Shown: positions 8,545-17,548 of the stretch, one piece after another
Layout: each line of letters starts with the position of its first letter
How positions within the stretch are numbered: the stretch's first letter is position 1
Assembly: GCF_001696535.1 (NCBI RefSeq)
Contig: NZ_MBQE01000001.1
Span: 1,612,001-1,676,000, forward strand
Reading direction: 5' to 3'
DNA length: 64,000 nucleotides
Source of the DNA: Stappia indica
GTDB taxonomy: Bacteria; Pseudomonadota; Alphaproteobacteria; Rhizobiales; Stappiaceae
Position numbers and translations under genes: made by a program
Notes under the pieces: model-generated
What the model was told of the DNA's origin: nothing
The model's database searches: none
What the model saw: only the letters and a program-made list of their open reading frames with translations

Positions 8545-9666
8545 ATGTCCTTGCCGCCGCTGACATCCCTGTCCGTCACCGGCTACCGCTCCTTGCGCGC
8601 GCTGCACATGCCCGTCGGCGCGCTCAACGTCTTCGTCGGCCGCAACGGCACCGGCAAGACCAATCTCTACCGCGCCCTCTCGCTGCTGCAGCAGGCAGCC
8701 CTCGGACGCATCACCCGCGCCATCGCCGAGGAGGGCGGCGTCGAGAGCGTGCTGTGGGCCGGCACCCGCAAGCGCGGCGCGCCGGTGCGGCTGATCCTCA
8801 AGGCCCGGCTCGGCGACATGACCTATTCCATCGAGGTCGGCCTGCCGAACAAGATTTCGGACGCCGCCCTGCCGCTGGAGCCGCTGGTCAAGGAAGAGAG
8901 CCTGACGCTTGCCGCCGGCGCGCGCGAGGTGACCTTGATGCAGCGCGGCGGCCCCACGGCCTGGCTGCGCGCCGCCGACGGCACGAGGCTGACCTACGAG
9001 AACGAGCTGCTCGGCTCGGAGACGGCGCTCGGTGCCTTTCGCGACGGCGCCCGCTTTCCCGAGCTCGACATCGCCCGCCGCACCTTCGCCGACTGGCGCT
9101 TCTATCACGGCTTCCGCACGGACGAGGCCTCGCCGCTGCGCCAGCCCGCCCTTGCCCTGACGACGCCGACCCTCTCGTCCGACGGGTCGGACCTTGCCGC
9201 CGTCCTTGCCACGCTGACAATGGTGCGGGGCGATGCCCGCGACATGGAAGCCGCCATCGACGATGCCTTTCCCGGCGCCCGCCTCGGGGTCGAGGTCGCG
9301 GAGGGAACGGCGCGCCTGTCGCTGCGCTTTGCCGACATGCCACGCGATTTCTCGGCCCGCGAGCTGTCCGACGGCACGCTCAACTATCTGGCGCTCGCCG
9401 GCGCGCTGCTCGCCTACCGTCTGCCGGCCTTCGTCGCGCTGAACGAGCCGGAGGCGAGCCTGCATCCCGAGCTTCTGGCGCCGCTCGCCCGTGTCGTCGC
9501 ACGGGCCTGCGAACGCACGCAGGTCTGGATCGTCACCCACTCGCAAGATTTCGCCGAGGCTTTGGCGCGCGAGGCAGGGGCCGTGCCGCGCACGATTCTG
9601 AAGACCGAGGGCGCCACCGGCATCGAAGGGCTGAAGATCACGGGCGAATTCGCCGACGACGACTGA
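8545..9666 (+). CDS. Stand-alone AAA ATPase of the RecF/OLD-like type
   Basis: A 373-aa P-loop ATPase. Walker A is GRNGTGKTNL near residue 33. An ABC-like signature (ELSDGTLNYLALAGALLAY) is followed directly by Walker B with the catalytic Glu (FVALNEPEASLHPELL) and a THSQ histidine switch. This is the ABC-ATPase-like fold of SMC/RecF/OLD proteins (AAA_21 group). No coiled-coil insert, Toprim or nuclease domain is visible. It lies 15 nt after hemF and is probably co-transcribed. The biological role is not evident; similar single genes are common in alphaproteobacteria. Confidence 0.82.
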   Translation: MSLPPLTSLSVTGYRSLRALHMPVGALNVFVGRNGTGKTNLYRALSLLQQAALGRITRAIAEEGGVESVLWAGTRKRGAPVRLILKARLGDMTYSIEVGLPNKISDAALPLEPLVKEESLTLAAGAREVTLMQRGGPTAWLRAADGTRLTYENELLGSETALGAFRDGARFPELDIARRTFADWRFYHGFRTDEASPLRQPALALTTPTLSSDGSDLAAVLATLTMVRGDARDMEAAIDDAFPGARLGVEVAEGTARLSLRFADMPRDFSARELSDGTLNYLALAGALLAYRLPAFVALNEPEASLHPELLAPLARVVARACERTQVWIVTHSQDFAEALAREAGAVPRTILKTEGATGIEGLKITGEFADDD

Positions 9667-9684
9667 TTGTGTGCCCGAGCGGTC

Positions 9685-10929
9685 TCAGGTCCGGCCGAGC
9701 ACCGCCGAGATCAATGCCGCCCGGTCGAGCGAAAAGCCGCTGTCGATCCAGCGGCTCTCGGCAAGGCGCAATCCCTCGCCGACCTTCGGCCCCGGGGCGA
9801 CCCCGGCCTTCGTCAGGTCGCCGCCCGAGACCGGGAGCCTTGGAACATCGAGTGCCGTCACCGCCTCCAGCAGCGCGCGAAGGCCCGCATCCTCCGCGGC
9901 CAGTCCCGCCTCGGCGGCGGCCAGCAGCACGCCGTCGCACGCTGCCTCGCGGCCATGGCGATAGAGCAGCTCCAGCGCGGCAAGACGCACCGCCTCGGGC
10001 TCCGCAGACCCGAGCTTTTCTCGCGCCATGTCGGCCGCAAGACGGGCCGCCTTCATCCGCCGCCGCTCGGCATTGGACAGCCGCAGCCGGTCGGCGAGCG
10101 CGTCCAGCTCCGCCTCGCCCCCCTCGCTGAGGGCAGCGAGCGCCAGCGCCGGCTCGCGCGTGTTGGCGCCAAGCCCATCGAGTGCCCGCAAGCCCCTGAA
10201 CGGGGCGAGCCCGCCATGCGGCACCAAGACCTGCGGCATGATGCCGGCATCCGCCATCGCCTCCAGCGTCGCGACCGCGCCGCGCGCGCCGACGAGCTTG
10301 CGCATCTCTGCGCCGATCCGCTCGGCCGAAAGCCCCGCAAGACCGTCCTTCAGCCGGGCAACCGCGGCCAGCCCTTCGGCGTCCGGTGCACCCTCGCCGT
10401 ACTGGGCGTGGAAGCGGAAAAAGCGCAGGATGCGCAGGTAATCCTCGCGGACGCGCCGGTCTGCCTCGCCGATGAAGCGCACCCGCCGTGCGGCAAGATC
10501 GGGCAGCCCGCCGACCGGATCGAACAGCGTGCCGTCGCGTGCTGCATAGAGCGCGTTCATGGTGAAGTCGCGCCGCTCGGCATCGTGCTGCCAGTTGCGG
10601 CCGAAGCGCACGGTCGCGTGCCGTCCATGCGTCTCCACGTCCTCGCGCAGGGTGGTCACCTCGAACGGACGCCCGCCGCTGACCACCGTCACCGTGCCGT
10701 GGTCGACGCCGGTCGGCACCGCCTTCAGCCCGGCCGCCTCGACCCGCCGGATGACGGTGGCCGGCTCGGCCGTGGTGGCGATGTCGATGTCGCTGACGGG
10801 AACGCCGAGCAGCGTGTTGCGCACCGCGCCGCCGACCACCCGTGCCGTATCGCCCTCCTGCTCGAGCGCGTCGAACACGGCCTGCAGGGCGGGCTCGCCC
10901 AGCCAGTCGGCCTTGATCGGATCGTCCAT
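9685..10929 (-). CDS. cca: CCA tRNA nucleotidyltransferase / poly(A) polymerase family
   Basis: A 414-aa class II nucleotidyltransferase that adds or repairs the CCA end of tRNAs. The head domain has GGAVRN (33-38), the metal-binding DIDIA (47-51), and RRDFTMNALYA further on, followed by the RNA/head-binding region with VRFIGEADRRVREDYLRILRF. Start ATG 10929 gives MDDPIKADWLGE; upstream codons belong to other genes. It is the last gene of a reverse operon DUF1285 - Nudix - DUF6111 - cca, with 26 nt to the gene before it. Confidence 0.94.
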   Translation of the reverse strand: MDDPIKADWLGEPALQAVFDALEQEGDTARVVGGAVRNTLLGVPVSDIDIATTAEPATVIRRVEAAGLKAVPTGVDHGTVTVVSGGRPFEVTTLREDVETHGRHATVRFGRNWQHDAERRDFTMNALYAARDGTLFDPVGGLPDLAARRVRFIGEADRRVREDYLRILRFFRFHAQYGEGAPDAEGLAAVARLKDGLAGLSAERIGAEMRKLVGARGAVATLEAMADAGIMPQVLVPHGGLAPFRGLRALDGLGANTREPALALAALSEGGEAELDALADRLRLSNAERRRMKAARLAADMAREKLGSAEPEAVRLAALELLYRHGREAACDGVLLAAAEAGLAAEDAGLRALLEAVTALDVPRLPVSGGDLTKAGVAPGPKVGEGLRLAESRWIDSGFSLDRAALISAVLGRT

Positions 10930-10955
10930 GCGCCCCTCCCGGCGACTGCTGCCGG

Positions 10956-11216
10956 TTATTCGTAGCGGCCGGGGATGAACTGCCCGTCGCGCATTTCCGC
11001 CGGGCGGTAGGTCATGCCGTCCGGCAGGCCGCCGGCCATGGTCAGCATCACCAGTCCGCCGATGACCAGCAGGCCGCCGGCGATGACCAGCCACAGCATC
11101 GGTCCGTTGCGCCAGTTCTCGGAGGTCTGCGCCTTCTTGTTGATGAACAGCCAGATCGCAAAGCCGATGAAGGGCAGCGAAAACAGCAGGAGCTGGGTGA
11201 GAATGATACGCAGCAT
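10956..11216 (-). CDS. DUF6111 family small membrane protein
   Basis: An 86-aa protein with two transmembrane helices (about 3-24 and 42-62) separated by a short polar linker containing KKAQTSENWRNGP. It ends in a hydrophilic tail (GQFIPGRYE). This pattern and the position before cca fit DUF6111, a family of unknown function. The ATG at 11216 overlaps the stop of the Nudix gene (TGATG), which favours it over a GTG three codons upstream. Confidence 0.78.
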   Translation of the reverse strand: MLRIILTQLLLFSLPFIGFAIWLFINKKAQTSENWRNGPMLWLVIAGGLLVIGGLVMLTMAGGLPDGMTYRPAEMRDGQFIPGRYE

Positions 11217-11917
11217 CAGCGGCACACCGTGTCGTAGAGGAGACGGAGGATACCGGCGGTAACCCCCCAGATGTACCGCTCGCCATAGGGCATGGCGTAG
11301 AAATAGCGGGGCTTTCCGGCGAAGATCCGGGACTGCCGGCGATGGTTGACGTCGTTCATCAGGAAGCGCAGCGGGACCTCGAAGATCTCCGCCACCTCGT
11401 CCGGATTGGCGCGGATCGGCGCCTTGGGCGACACCAGGCCCAGCACCGGCGCGACCCGGTATCCCGAGCCGGTGAGATAGGTCGGCAGCACGCCGACGGG
11501 CTGCACCGCGCGCGGCGCAAGGCCGATTTCCTCGTTCGCCTCGCGCAGGGCCGCGTCGATGGGCCCGTTGTCTTCCGGGTCGATCTTACCTCCGGGTAGC
11601 GAGATCTGCCCCGCATGGCTGGTCAGGTGATCGGTGCGCTGGGTGAGGATGATCGAGGCGCCGGCCGGCCTGTCCACCACCGGGATCAGCACGGCCGCAT
11701 CGCGCGGCGGGCGCTTGGCAAAGGCGAACGGCCCCATGTCCGGGTTGAGGATGTGGTCGCCGACCTCGTCCATCGCGGCCAGCGCAAGGCGCAGCCGCGC
11801 CTGCTCGACGAAGGCCTCGGCGCTGTCCAGCACGGCCGCCATTTCCGGCGACATGGCCGGCGCCGTCCGCGCCTCGCGATCGCTGTCCCCGCGATCCGTC
11901 TCGATCTCCAGGCTCAC
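11216..11917 (-). CDS. Nudix hydrolase, CoA pyrophosphatase type
   Basis: Cleaves CoA or its derivatives to phosphopantetheine and 3',5'-ADP, by family analogy. The Nudix box spans about 109-133 (GG at 109-110, AALREANEEIGL at its end). Just before it is LTQRTDHLTSHAGQISLPGG, the NuCoA motif that marks CoA pyrophosphatases. The start is taken as GTG at 11917, which overlaps the stop of the DUF1285 gene (GTGA) and gives 233 aa. An internal ATG at 11854 (MSPEMAAVL) gives 212 aa, closer to the usual length, so the start is uncertain. Confidence 0.88.
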   Translation of the reverse strand: MSLEIETDRGDSDREARTAPAMSPEMAAVLDSAEAFVEQARLRLALAAMDEVGDHILNPDMGPFAFAKRPPRDAAVLIPVVDRPAGASIILTQRTDHLTSHAGQISLPGGKIDPEDNGPIDAALREANEEIGLAPRAVQPVGVLPTYLTGSGYRVAPVLGLVSPKAPIRANPDEVAEIFEVPLRFLMNDVNHRRQSRIFAGKPRYFYAMPYGERYIWGVTAGILRLLYDTVCR

Positions 11918-12576
11918 CCTGCCCCGCCCGTTTCCGTATCCGTTTCGTCGGCTGCAACCGCCGCGAAGAAGACGCCGCCGCTCCATACGCCGAGCATGGC
12001 GCGCCCTTCCACTTCGTGTTCCTCGAAAAGCTCGGCCAGCTGATAGAGCAGCGGCCGCGCGAGCAGCGCATCCAGCCGCCCGCGTACCCTGATATAGGGT
12101 TTCAGGCCGTCGGTGCCAGCTTCACGTTCGAAGCGAAGGGGATGGTCGGCATCCGCGTCCACCACATCGCCGACATTGGTGCGCAGGGTCAGCCGCTGCT
12201 CGCGCCCCTCGCCCTGCGCATGCATTTCCACCGCGATGAACGGCGCATCCTCGACGGTGATGCCCACCCGCTCGACCGGCGTCACCAGATAGTGCCGGCC
12301 GTCCTCGTCGCGCCGAAGCACCGAGGCGAACAACCGCACCAGGGCCTCGCGCCCGATGGGTGAGCCCATGTAGTACCAGCGGCCGTCGCTGGCGATCCGC
12401 ATGTCGATGTCGCCGCAGAAGGGCGGGTTCCAGCGCTCGACCGGCGGCGTGCCGCGTGTCTTGCCGGCGCGGGCGACGAGATCGGCCAGTCCGGCGGGCA
12501 TCTTGCTGGTGTCCTCCGTCTGCCTTTGCGTCATCCCTGTCGCATCTCCCATTGTCGCTGCCATCATTTGGCCCAT
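11914..12576 (-). CDS. DUF1285 domain protein
   Basis: A 220-aa soluble protein. The DUF1285 core is recognisable from PFCGDIDMRIASDGRWYYMG and SPIGREALVRLFASVLRRD, then YLVTPVERVGITVEDAPF. This is a conserved alphaproteobacterial domain of unknown function. The last residues (DETDTETGGAG) are acidic. It is the first gene of the operon leading to cca, and is divergent from moxR with 163 nt between them, so the shared region may hold two promoters. The start could also be an ATG a few codons further in (MTQRQTED). Confidence 0.85.
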   Translation of the reverse strand: MGQMMAATMGDATGMTQRQTEDTSKMPAGLADLVARAGKTRGTPPVERWNPPFCGDIDMRIASDGRWYYMGSPIGREALVRLFASVLRRDEDGRHYLVTPVERVGITVEDAPFIAVEMHAQGEGREQRLTLRTNVGDVVDADADHPLRFEREAGTDGLKPYIRVRGRLDALLARPLLYQLAELFEEHEVEGRAMLGVWSGGVFFAAVAADETDTETGGAG

Positions 12577-12739
12577 ACCCTATCATGACATGGGTTACCA
12601 TCGCCGGATGGCAGACTGAGTCCCGGGCCGTTTCCCGCCGAAGACTGCAACGGGCAGACGGCCGATGGCAACCGCGGGCCGACCTTGGCAGATCGAGCGA
12701 TGTCGCAGCTGCCGCGTGATCAGGAGGTAAGAATCGACC

Positions 12740-13744
12740 ATGAGCGCCGTCACTTCACCGGAAGTTGATCACGAGCAGGTTGCCCGCGATGCGGAAGCGG
12801 CGATGGACAAGATCACCGCCGCCCGCACCGAGATCGCCCGCATCATCTTCGGTCAGGAGAGCGTGGTCGAACGCGCGCTGGTGACCCTGCTGGCCGGCGG
12901 CCACGGCCTGCTGGTCGGCGTGCCGGGCCTTGCCAAGACCAAGCTGGTGGAAACGCTCGGCACCGTGCTCGGGCTCGATGCCCGGCGCATCCAGTTCACG
13001 CCGGACCTGATGCCCTCTGACATTCTCGGCGCCGAGGTGATGGACCAGGGCCGCGACGGCAGCCGCGCCTTCCGCTTCATCAAGGGGCCGATCTTCTCGC
13101 AGGTCCTGATGGCCGACGAGATCAACCGCGCCAGCCCGCGCACCCAGTCGGCCCTGCTGCAGGCGATGCAGGAATATCATGTCACCGTCGCCGGCCAGAG
13201 CTACGACCTGCCGCGCCCCTTCCATGTGCTCGCGACCCAGAACCCGCTGGAGCAGGAAGGCACCTATCCCCTGCCCGAGGCGCAGCTCGACCGCTTCCTG
13301 ATGCAGATCGACGTGCATTATCCCGACCGCGAGGCGGAACGGCGCATCCTCATGGAGACGACCGGCGCGCAGGACGCCAAGGCGACCGCCGTCATGTCGG
13401 CGGAGGATCTCGTCGCCTGCCAGCAGCTGGTGCGCCGCATGCCGGTCGGCGAGAGCGTCGTCGAGGCAATCCTCGAACTCGTCCGTTCCGCCCGTCCCGG
13501 CGAGAGCGACGACGAGATCACCAGCCAGATCGCCTGGGGCCCGGGCCCGCGCGCCAGCCAGGCATTGATGCTCACCGTACGCGCCCGCGCACTGGTCGAC
13601 GGCCGCCTCGCCCCATCGGTGGACGACGTGCTGGCGCTGGCCGAGCCGATCCTGCAGCACCGCATGGCGCTGACCTTCGGCGCGCGCGCCGACGGCCAGA
13701 CCATCCGCGGGGTGATCGGCCGCATCAAGAGCCGGATCGGGTAA
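12740..13744 (+). CDS. MoxR-family AAA+ ATPase
   Basis: A 334-aa chaperone-like ATPase. Walker A is GVPGLAKTK (60-68), Walker B is LMADEINRASPRTQSALLQAMQE, and sensor 1 is HVLATQNPLEQEGTYPLPEAQLDRF. MoxR proteins act with vWA-domain partners in the assembly or activation of envelope or metalloenzyme complexes. The gene heads a four-gene operon and is followed after 6 nt by a DUF58 (vWA-like) gene, the classical pairing. AGGAGG lies 12 nt upstream of the ATG. Confidence 0.95.
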   Translation: MSAVTSPEVDHEQVARDAEAAMDKITAARTEIARIIFGQESVVERALVTLLAGGHGLLVGVPGLAKTKLVETLGTVLGLDARRIQFTPDLMPSDILGAEVMDQGRDGSRAFRFIKGPIFSQVLMADEINRASPRTQSALLQAMQEYHVTVAGQSYDLPRPFHVLATQNPLEQEGTYPLPEAQLDRFLMQIDVHYPDREAERRILMETTGAQDAKATAVMSAEDLVACQQLVRRMPVGESVVEAILELVRSARPGESDDEITSQIAWGPGPRASQALMLTVRARALVDGRLAPSVDDVLALAEPILQHRMALTFGARADGQTIRGVIGRIKSRIG

Positions 13745-13750
13745 CGGCGC

Positions 13751-14707
13751 ATGAGCGGCCTCGGGCGTTTCTCGCTCTCCTCGTCAGGCTCCGCGTCGCA
13801 GGACGATGAACAGGGAGCCGCCTGGCCGCAGGTCGTGGCCGGCGCGCGCTCGCTCGCCGAAGCCCTGCCCGACCTCCTGGTCGAGGCCCGCCAGGTCGCC
13901 ATGACCATCAATGCCGGCTGGCACGGCCGCCGCCGCTCCGGCACCGGCGAGAATTTCTGGCAGTTCCGCCCCTTCATCGCCGGCGAGCCGGTACGCCGCA
14001 TCGACTGGCGCCGCTCCGCGCGCGACGATCATCTCTATGTGCGCGAGCGCGAGTGGGAGGCCGCGCACACCGTCTGGCTCTGGGCGGATCTCTCGCCCTC
14101 CATGGGCTTTCGCTCGCATCTGTCGCAGACGCTGAAGCGCGACCGCGCCCTCGTGCTGCTGCTGGCGCTGGCCGACCTTCTCGCCGACACCGGAGAGCGC
14201 ATCGGCCTGCCCGGTTTGCGACGGCCGGCCGCCGACCGTCACGCGGCCGAGCGTATCGCCGATGCGCTGGGGCATCTCGCCGACCCGGTCAGCCTGCCGC
14301 CGACGGAAGACATCCGGCGCTTTTCGGAAGTCGTTCTGATCGGCGACCTGCTCGACCCGGTCGAGGAAACGCTTTCCTGGATGCGCAAGGTCGCCGCCAC
14401 CGGTGCCCGCGCCCATGTGGTGATGGTCCTCGATCCCATCGAGGAGACCTTCCCCTTCACCGGCCGCACCGAGTTCCGCGATCCCGAGACCGGCTTCAAG
14501 CTGACCAGCGGCAAGGCCGAGCAGTGGCGCCGCGCCTATCGCGACCGGCTGGAGGCACACCGGCAGGCCCTGTCGGATGCCGCCCGCCGCGCCGGCTGGA
14601 CCTTCGTCGTCCACCATACCGACCGTCCGGCGTCGGAGCCGATGCTGGTCCTGCACAGCCGCCTCAGCGGCATACCGCTGAACGGATCGGGAGGCGCCGG
14701 CCGATGA
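13751..14707 (+). CDS. DUF58 domain protein (vWA-like)
   Basis: A 318-aa DUF58 protein. The family signature is clear: GRRRSGTGENFWQFRPFIAG, RRIDWRRSARDDHLYVRERE, then the vWA-like strand VWLWADLSPSMGF with a DxSxS-type metal-ion site. DUF58 proteins are the usual partners of MoxR ATPases. It sits 6 nt after moxR, and its stop overlaps the next ATG (ATGA at 14704-14707), which indicates translational coupling with the DUF4159 gene. Confidence 0.92.
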   Translation: MSGLGRFSLSSSGSASQDDEQGAAWPQVVAGARSLAEALPDLLVEARQVAMTINAGWHGRRRSGTGENFWQFRPFIAGEPVRRIDWRRSARDDHLYVREREWEAAHTVWLWADLSPSMGFRSHLSQTLKRDRALVLLLALADLLADTGERIGLPGLRRPAADRHAAERIADALGHLADPVSLPPTEDIRRFSEVVLIGDLLDPVEETLSWMRKVAATGARAHVVMVLDPIEETFPFTGRTEFRDPETGFKLTSGKAEQWRRAYRDRLEAHRQALSDAARRAGWTFVVHHTDRPASEPMLVLHSRLSGIPLNGSGGAGR

Positions 14708-17538
14708 CCTCCTTCCTGCCCCTCGGCTTCACCGCGCCGCTGGTGCTCGCCGCCCTGCTGCTGCTGCCGGTGATCTGGTGGCTGCTGCGGCTGATCCCGC
14801 CGAGCCCGCGCCGCGTCGCCTTTCCGCCCGCCCGCCTTCTCGCCGATATCGACAAGCGTGAGGAGACGCCGGACAACAGCCCGTGGTGGCTGACCCTTCT
14901 GCGCCTGCTGCTCGCAGCCGCGATCATCCTCGCCCTTGCCGGGCCAATCTGGCGCCCGCTCGCCGATGCGCCCGCCGGCTCCGGTCCCCTGTGGATCGTC
15001 CTCGACAACGGCTGGGCCTCCTCCTCGGGCTGGGAAACCCGCCGCCGCACGGCCGAGCGCCTCGCCGAGACCGCCGCCGACACCGGCCGACCGGTCCTGC
15101 TCGCGGCAACCGCGGAAGGCGCCGACCAGCCGCTCGTTCCCCAGAACGCCCGCCTCGCGCTGGAGCGTCTGCGCGTGCTCGAGCCGCGCTCCTGGCCGAC
15201 CAATCGGGGCGAGCTGACCATCGGCCTGCGCAAGGCCGCGCAGGAGACCCGCCCCGGCTCCATAGTCTGGCTGGCCGAGGATGCGGCGACGGCCGGCACC
15301 CCGCGCTTCGTCGAGGACCTGCGCACCCTTGCCGGCGACAGCGAGCTGACCGTCATGACCGGGCTCGGCCGCCCCGCCGTCCTGGCCGATGCCCGCAACG
15401 ACATCGAGGCGCTGACCGTCTCCCTGCTCGCCGATGCGCCCTCCTCCGAGCCGCGCACCATCCGCGCGCTCGACATGCGCGGCCTCACCCTCGGCGAGGC
15501 CGACGCCACCTTTGAAGACGACGGGGTGACGGGCGCTGCCCGGTTCGACTTCCCCGTCGAGCTGCGCAACGATGTCGCCCGGCTGGAGCTGGTCGGCGAG
15601 GACAGCGCCGCCGGCGTGCAGCTTCTCGACGACCGCTGGCAGCGCCGCACCGTCGGCCTCGTCTCCGGCGCCTCCGCCGATCAGGCACAGCCGCTGCTGT
15701 CGCCGCTCTATTATCTGGAGCGCGCGCTCTCGCCCTTCGCCGAGTTGCGCCGCCCGCGCGAGGAGAACCTCGCCGAAGCCCTGCCGGACCTCATCGAGCA
15801 GGGCGTCTCCGTCATCGTGCTGGCCGATGTCGGCCGCCTGCCGGAAGGCGCGCTGGAGGCCGTCGCCGCCTGGGTCGACCAGGGCGGCGTGCTCGTCCGC
15901 TTCGCCGGCCCGCGCATGGCCGGCGGCACCGACGATCTGGTGCCCTCGCCCCTGCGTGCCGGCGACCGCACGCTGGGCGGCAGCCTGTCCTGGGAGCAGC
16001 CGCAGCCGCTGGCCAGCTTTGCGGACACTTCCCCCTTCGCCCGCCTCGACGTGCCGGCCGACGTCACCGTCAACCGGCAGGTGCTGGCCGAGCCCGGCCC
16101 CGACCTTGCCGACCGCACCTGGGCTTCGCTGGCCGACGGCACGCCGCTGGTCACCGCCTCGCCGCGCGGACGCGGCACGCTGGTCCTCTTCCATGTCACC
16201 GCCGACACCGGCTGGTCGAACCTGCCGATCTCCGGCACCTTCGTCTCGATGCTGCGGCGGATCGTGGCACTCTCCTCCACCTCCGGTGCTCGCGGAGACG
16301 GTGCCGGCACGGCTGCGGCCTCCGGCACCGTGCAGGAGCCGGCCGAGGTGCTGCTGCCGCCTGTGCGCGTGCTCGACGGGCGCGGCCGTCTCGGCCCGCC
16401 GCCGGCCTCCGCCCTGCCCGTCTCGGCCCGCCAGGGCGAGGTCGAGGCGAGCCGCCGCCATCCGCCGGGCCTTTACGGCAGCGACGACGCATTCCGCGCC
16501 ATCAACCTCTTCACCTCTCTCGATCAGGTCATGCCGCTCGATCTTGCCCCGATCGAGGGCGCTGCGACACTCGCGCGCTATCCCACCACGGAGGCGACGG
16601 ACCTGCGCCCGCTGCTCTTCATTGCCGCACTGCTTCTGCTCTTCGCCGATGCCATCGCGATGATGTGGCTGCGCGGCGATGCGCAAGGGCTGCGCAGCCG
16701 CCTGTCCCGCGGGGCCGCCGTGCTGCTTCTCGCCGGCCTTGCCTCAGCGCTCGTCCAGCCGCAGACGGCACGGGCTCAGGACACGTCAGACGATCTCGCC
16801 GCACTCGAAGCGACGCTCGACACCCGCCTTGCCTATGTGCTCACCGGCCAACCGGACCGCGACGCCACCAGCCGCCAGGGCCTGCTCGGCCTCACCCGCT
16901 ACATCTCCACCCGCACGGCGCTGGAGCCGGAGGCGCCGGTCGGCGTCGACATTGCGACCGACGAGCTCGCCTTCTACCCCGTGCTCTACTGGCCAATCTC
17001 CGAGACGACGCCGGTGCCCTCGCCCGAGGCGCTGGCGCGCATCGACACCTATATGCGCAACGGCGGCACCATCCTGTTCGACACTGCCGACCAGCTTTCG
17101 GCCGGGATTTCCGGCTTCGGCACCTCGCCGGCGGTGCTGCGCCTGCGCCAGGTGCTCGACGGGCTCGACATCCCGCCGCTGGAGCCGGTGCCCGCCGACC
17201 ACGTCCTGACCAAGGCCTTCTACCTGCTGGAGACCTTCCCCGGCCGCTATGCGGACGGGCCGCTCTGGGTCGAGGCGACGGAAACCCAGTCCGCTGGCGA
17301 CCGCCCCGTGCGCGCCGGCGACGGCGTCTCCCCGCTCCTGATCACCGGCAACGACTTTGCCGCCGCCTGGGCCGTGGACGAGGCCGGCAACCCGCTGTTT
17401 CCCACCGTTCCGAACGATGCCATGCAGCGCGAATATGCCTATCGCTCCGGCGTCAACATCGTCATGTACGCCCTGACCGGCAACTACAAGGCCGACCAGG
17501 TGCATGTTCCGGCGCTGCTGGAACGGCTCGGCCAATAG
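14704..17538 (+). CDS. BatA/DUF4159 membrane protein
   Basis: A 944-aa membrane protein. The N terminus has the BatA-type pair of membrane helices (about 10-28 and 63-83) around a PPARLLADIDKREETPDNSP loop. A vWA-like region follows (PLWIVLDNGWASS), then a central periplasmic part. Two more hydrophobic stretches lie near 640 and 670, the second resembling an internal signal-like segment ending TARAQ. The C-terminal third is DUF4159 (LAYVLTGQPDRDATSRQGL, ELAFYPVLYWPI, GGTILFDTADQ). It is the third gene of the MoxR operon. Its role is probably envelope-associated; the substrate is unknown. Confidence 0.88.
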   Translation: MTSFLPLGFTAPLVLAALLLLPVIWWLLRLIPPSPRRVAFPPARLLADIDKREETPDNSPWWLTLLRLLLAAAIILALAGPIWRPLADAPAGSGPLWIVLDNGWASSSGWETRRRTAERLAETAADTGRPVLLAATAEGADQPLVPQNARLALERLRVLEPRSWPTNRGELTIGLRKAAQETRPGSIVWLAEDAATAGTPRFVEDLRTLAGDSELTVMTGLGRPAVLADARNDIEALTVSLLADAPSSEPRTIRALDMRGLTLGEADATFEDDGVTGAARFDFPVELRNDVARLELVGEDSAAGVQLLDDRWQRRTVGLVSGASADQAQPLLSPLYYLERALSPFAELRRPREENLAEALPDLIEQGVSVIVLADVGRLPEGALEAVAAWVDQGGVLVRFAGPRMAGGTDDLVPSPLRAGDRTLGGSLSWEQPQPLASFADTSPFARLDVPADVTVNRQVLAEPGPDLADRTWASLADGTPLVTASPRGRGTLVLFHVTADTGWSNLPISGTFVSMLRRIVALSSTSGARGDGAGTAAASGTVQEPAEVLLPPVRVLDGRGRLGPPPASALPVSARQGEVEASRRHPPGLYGSDDAFRAINLFTSLDQVMPLDLAPIEGAATLARYPTTEATDLRPLLFIAALLLLFADAIAMMWLRGDAQGLRSRLSRGAAVLLLAGLASALVQPQTARAQDTSDDLAALEATLDTRLAYVLTGQPDRDATSRQGLLGLTRYISTRTALEPEAPVGVDIATDELAFYPVLYWPISETTPVPSPEALARIDTYMRNGGTILFDTADQLSAGISGFGTSPAVLRLRQVLDGLDIPPLEPVPADHVLTKAFYLLETFPGRYADGPLWVEATETQSAGDRPVRAGDGVSPLLITGNDFAAAWAVDEAGNPLFPTVPNDAMQREYAYRSGVNIVMYALTGNYKADQVHVPALLERLGQ

Positions 17539-17548
17539 GAGCGCACCT

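Noticed and set aside
8545-9666. AAA ATPase as part of an anti-phage system
   Set aside because: No nuclease, Toprim or helicase partner is adjacent, and the gene is next to hemF.
14053-14703. Extended start for the DUF4159 gene inside DUF58
   Set aside because: The ATGA overlap at 14704 and the BatA-type N terminus fix the start; the upstream frame is antisense-like sequence within DUF58.
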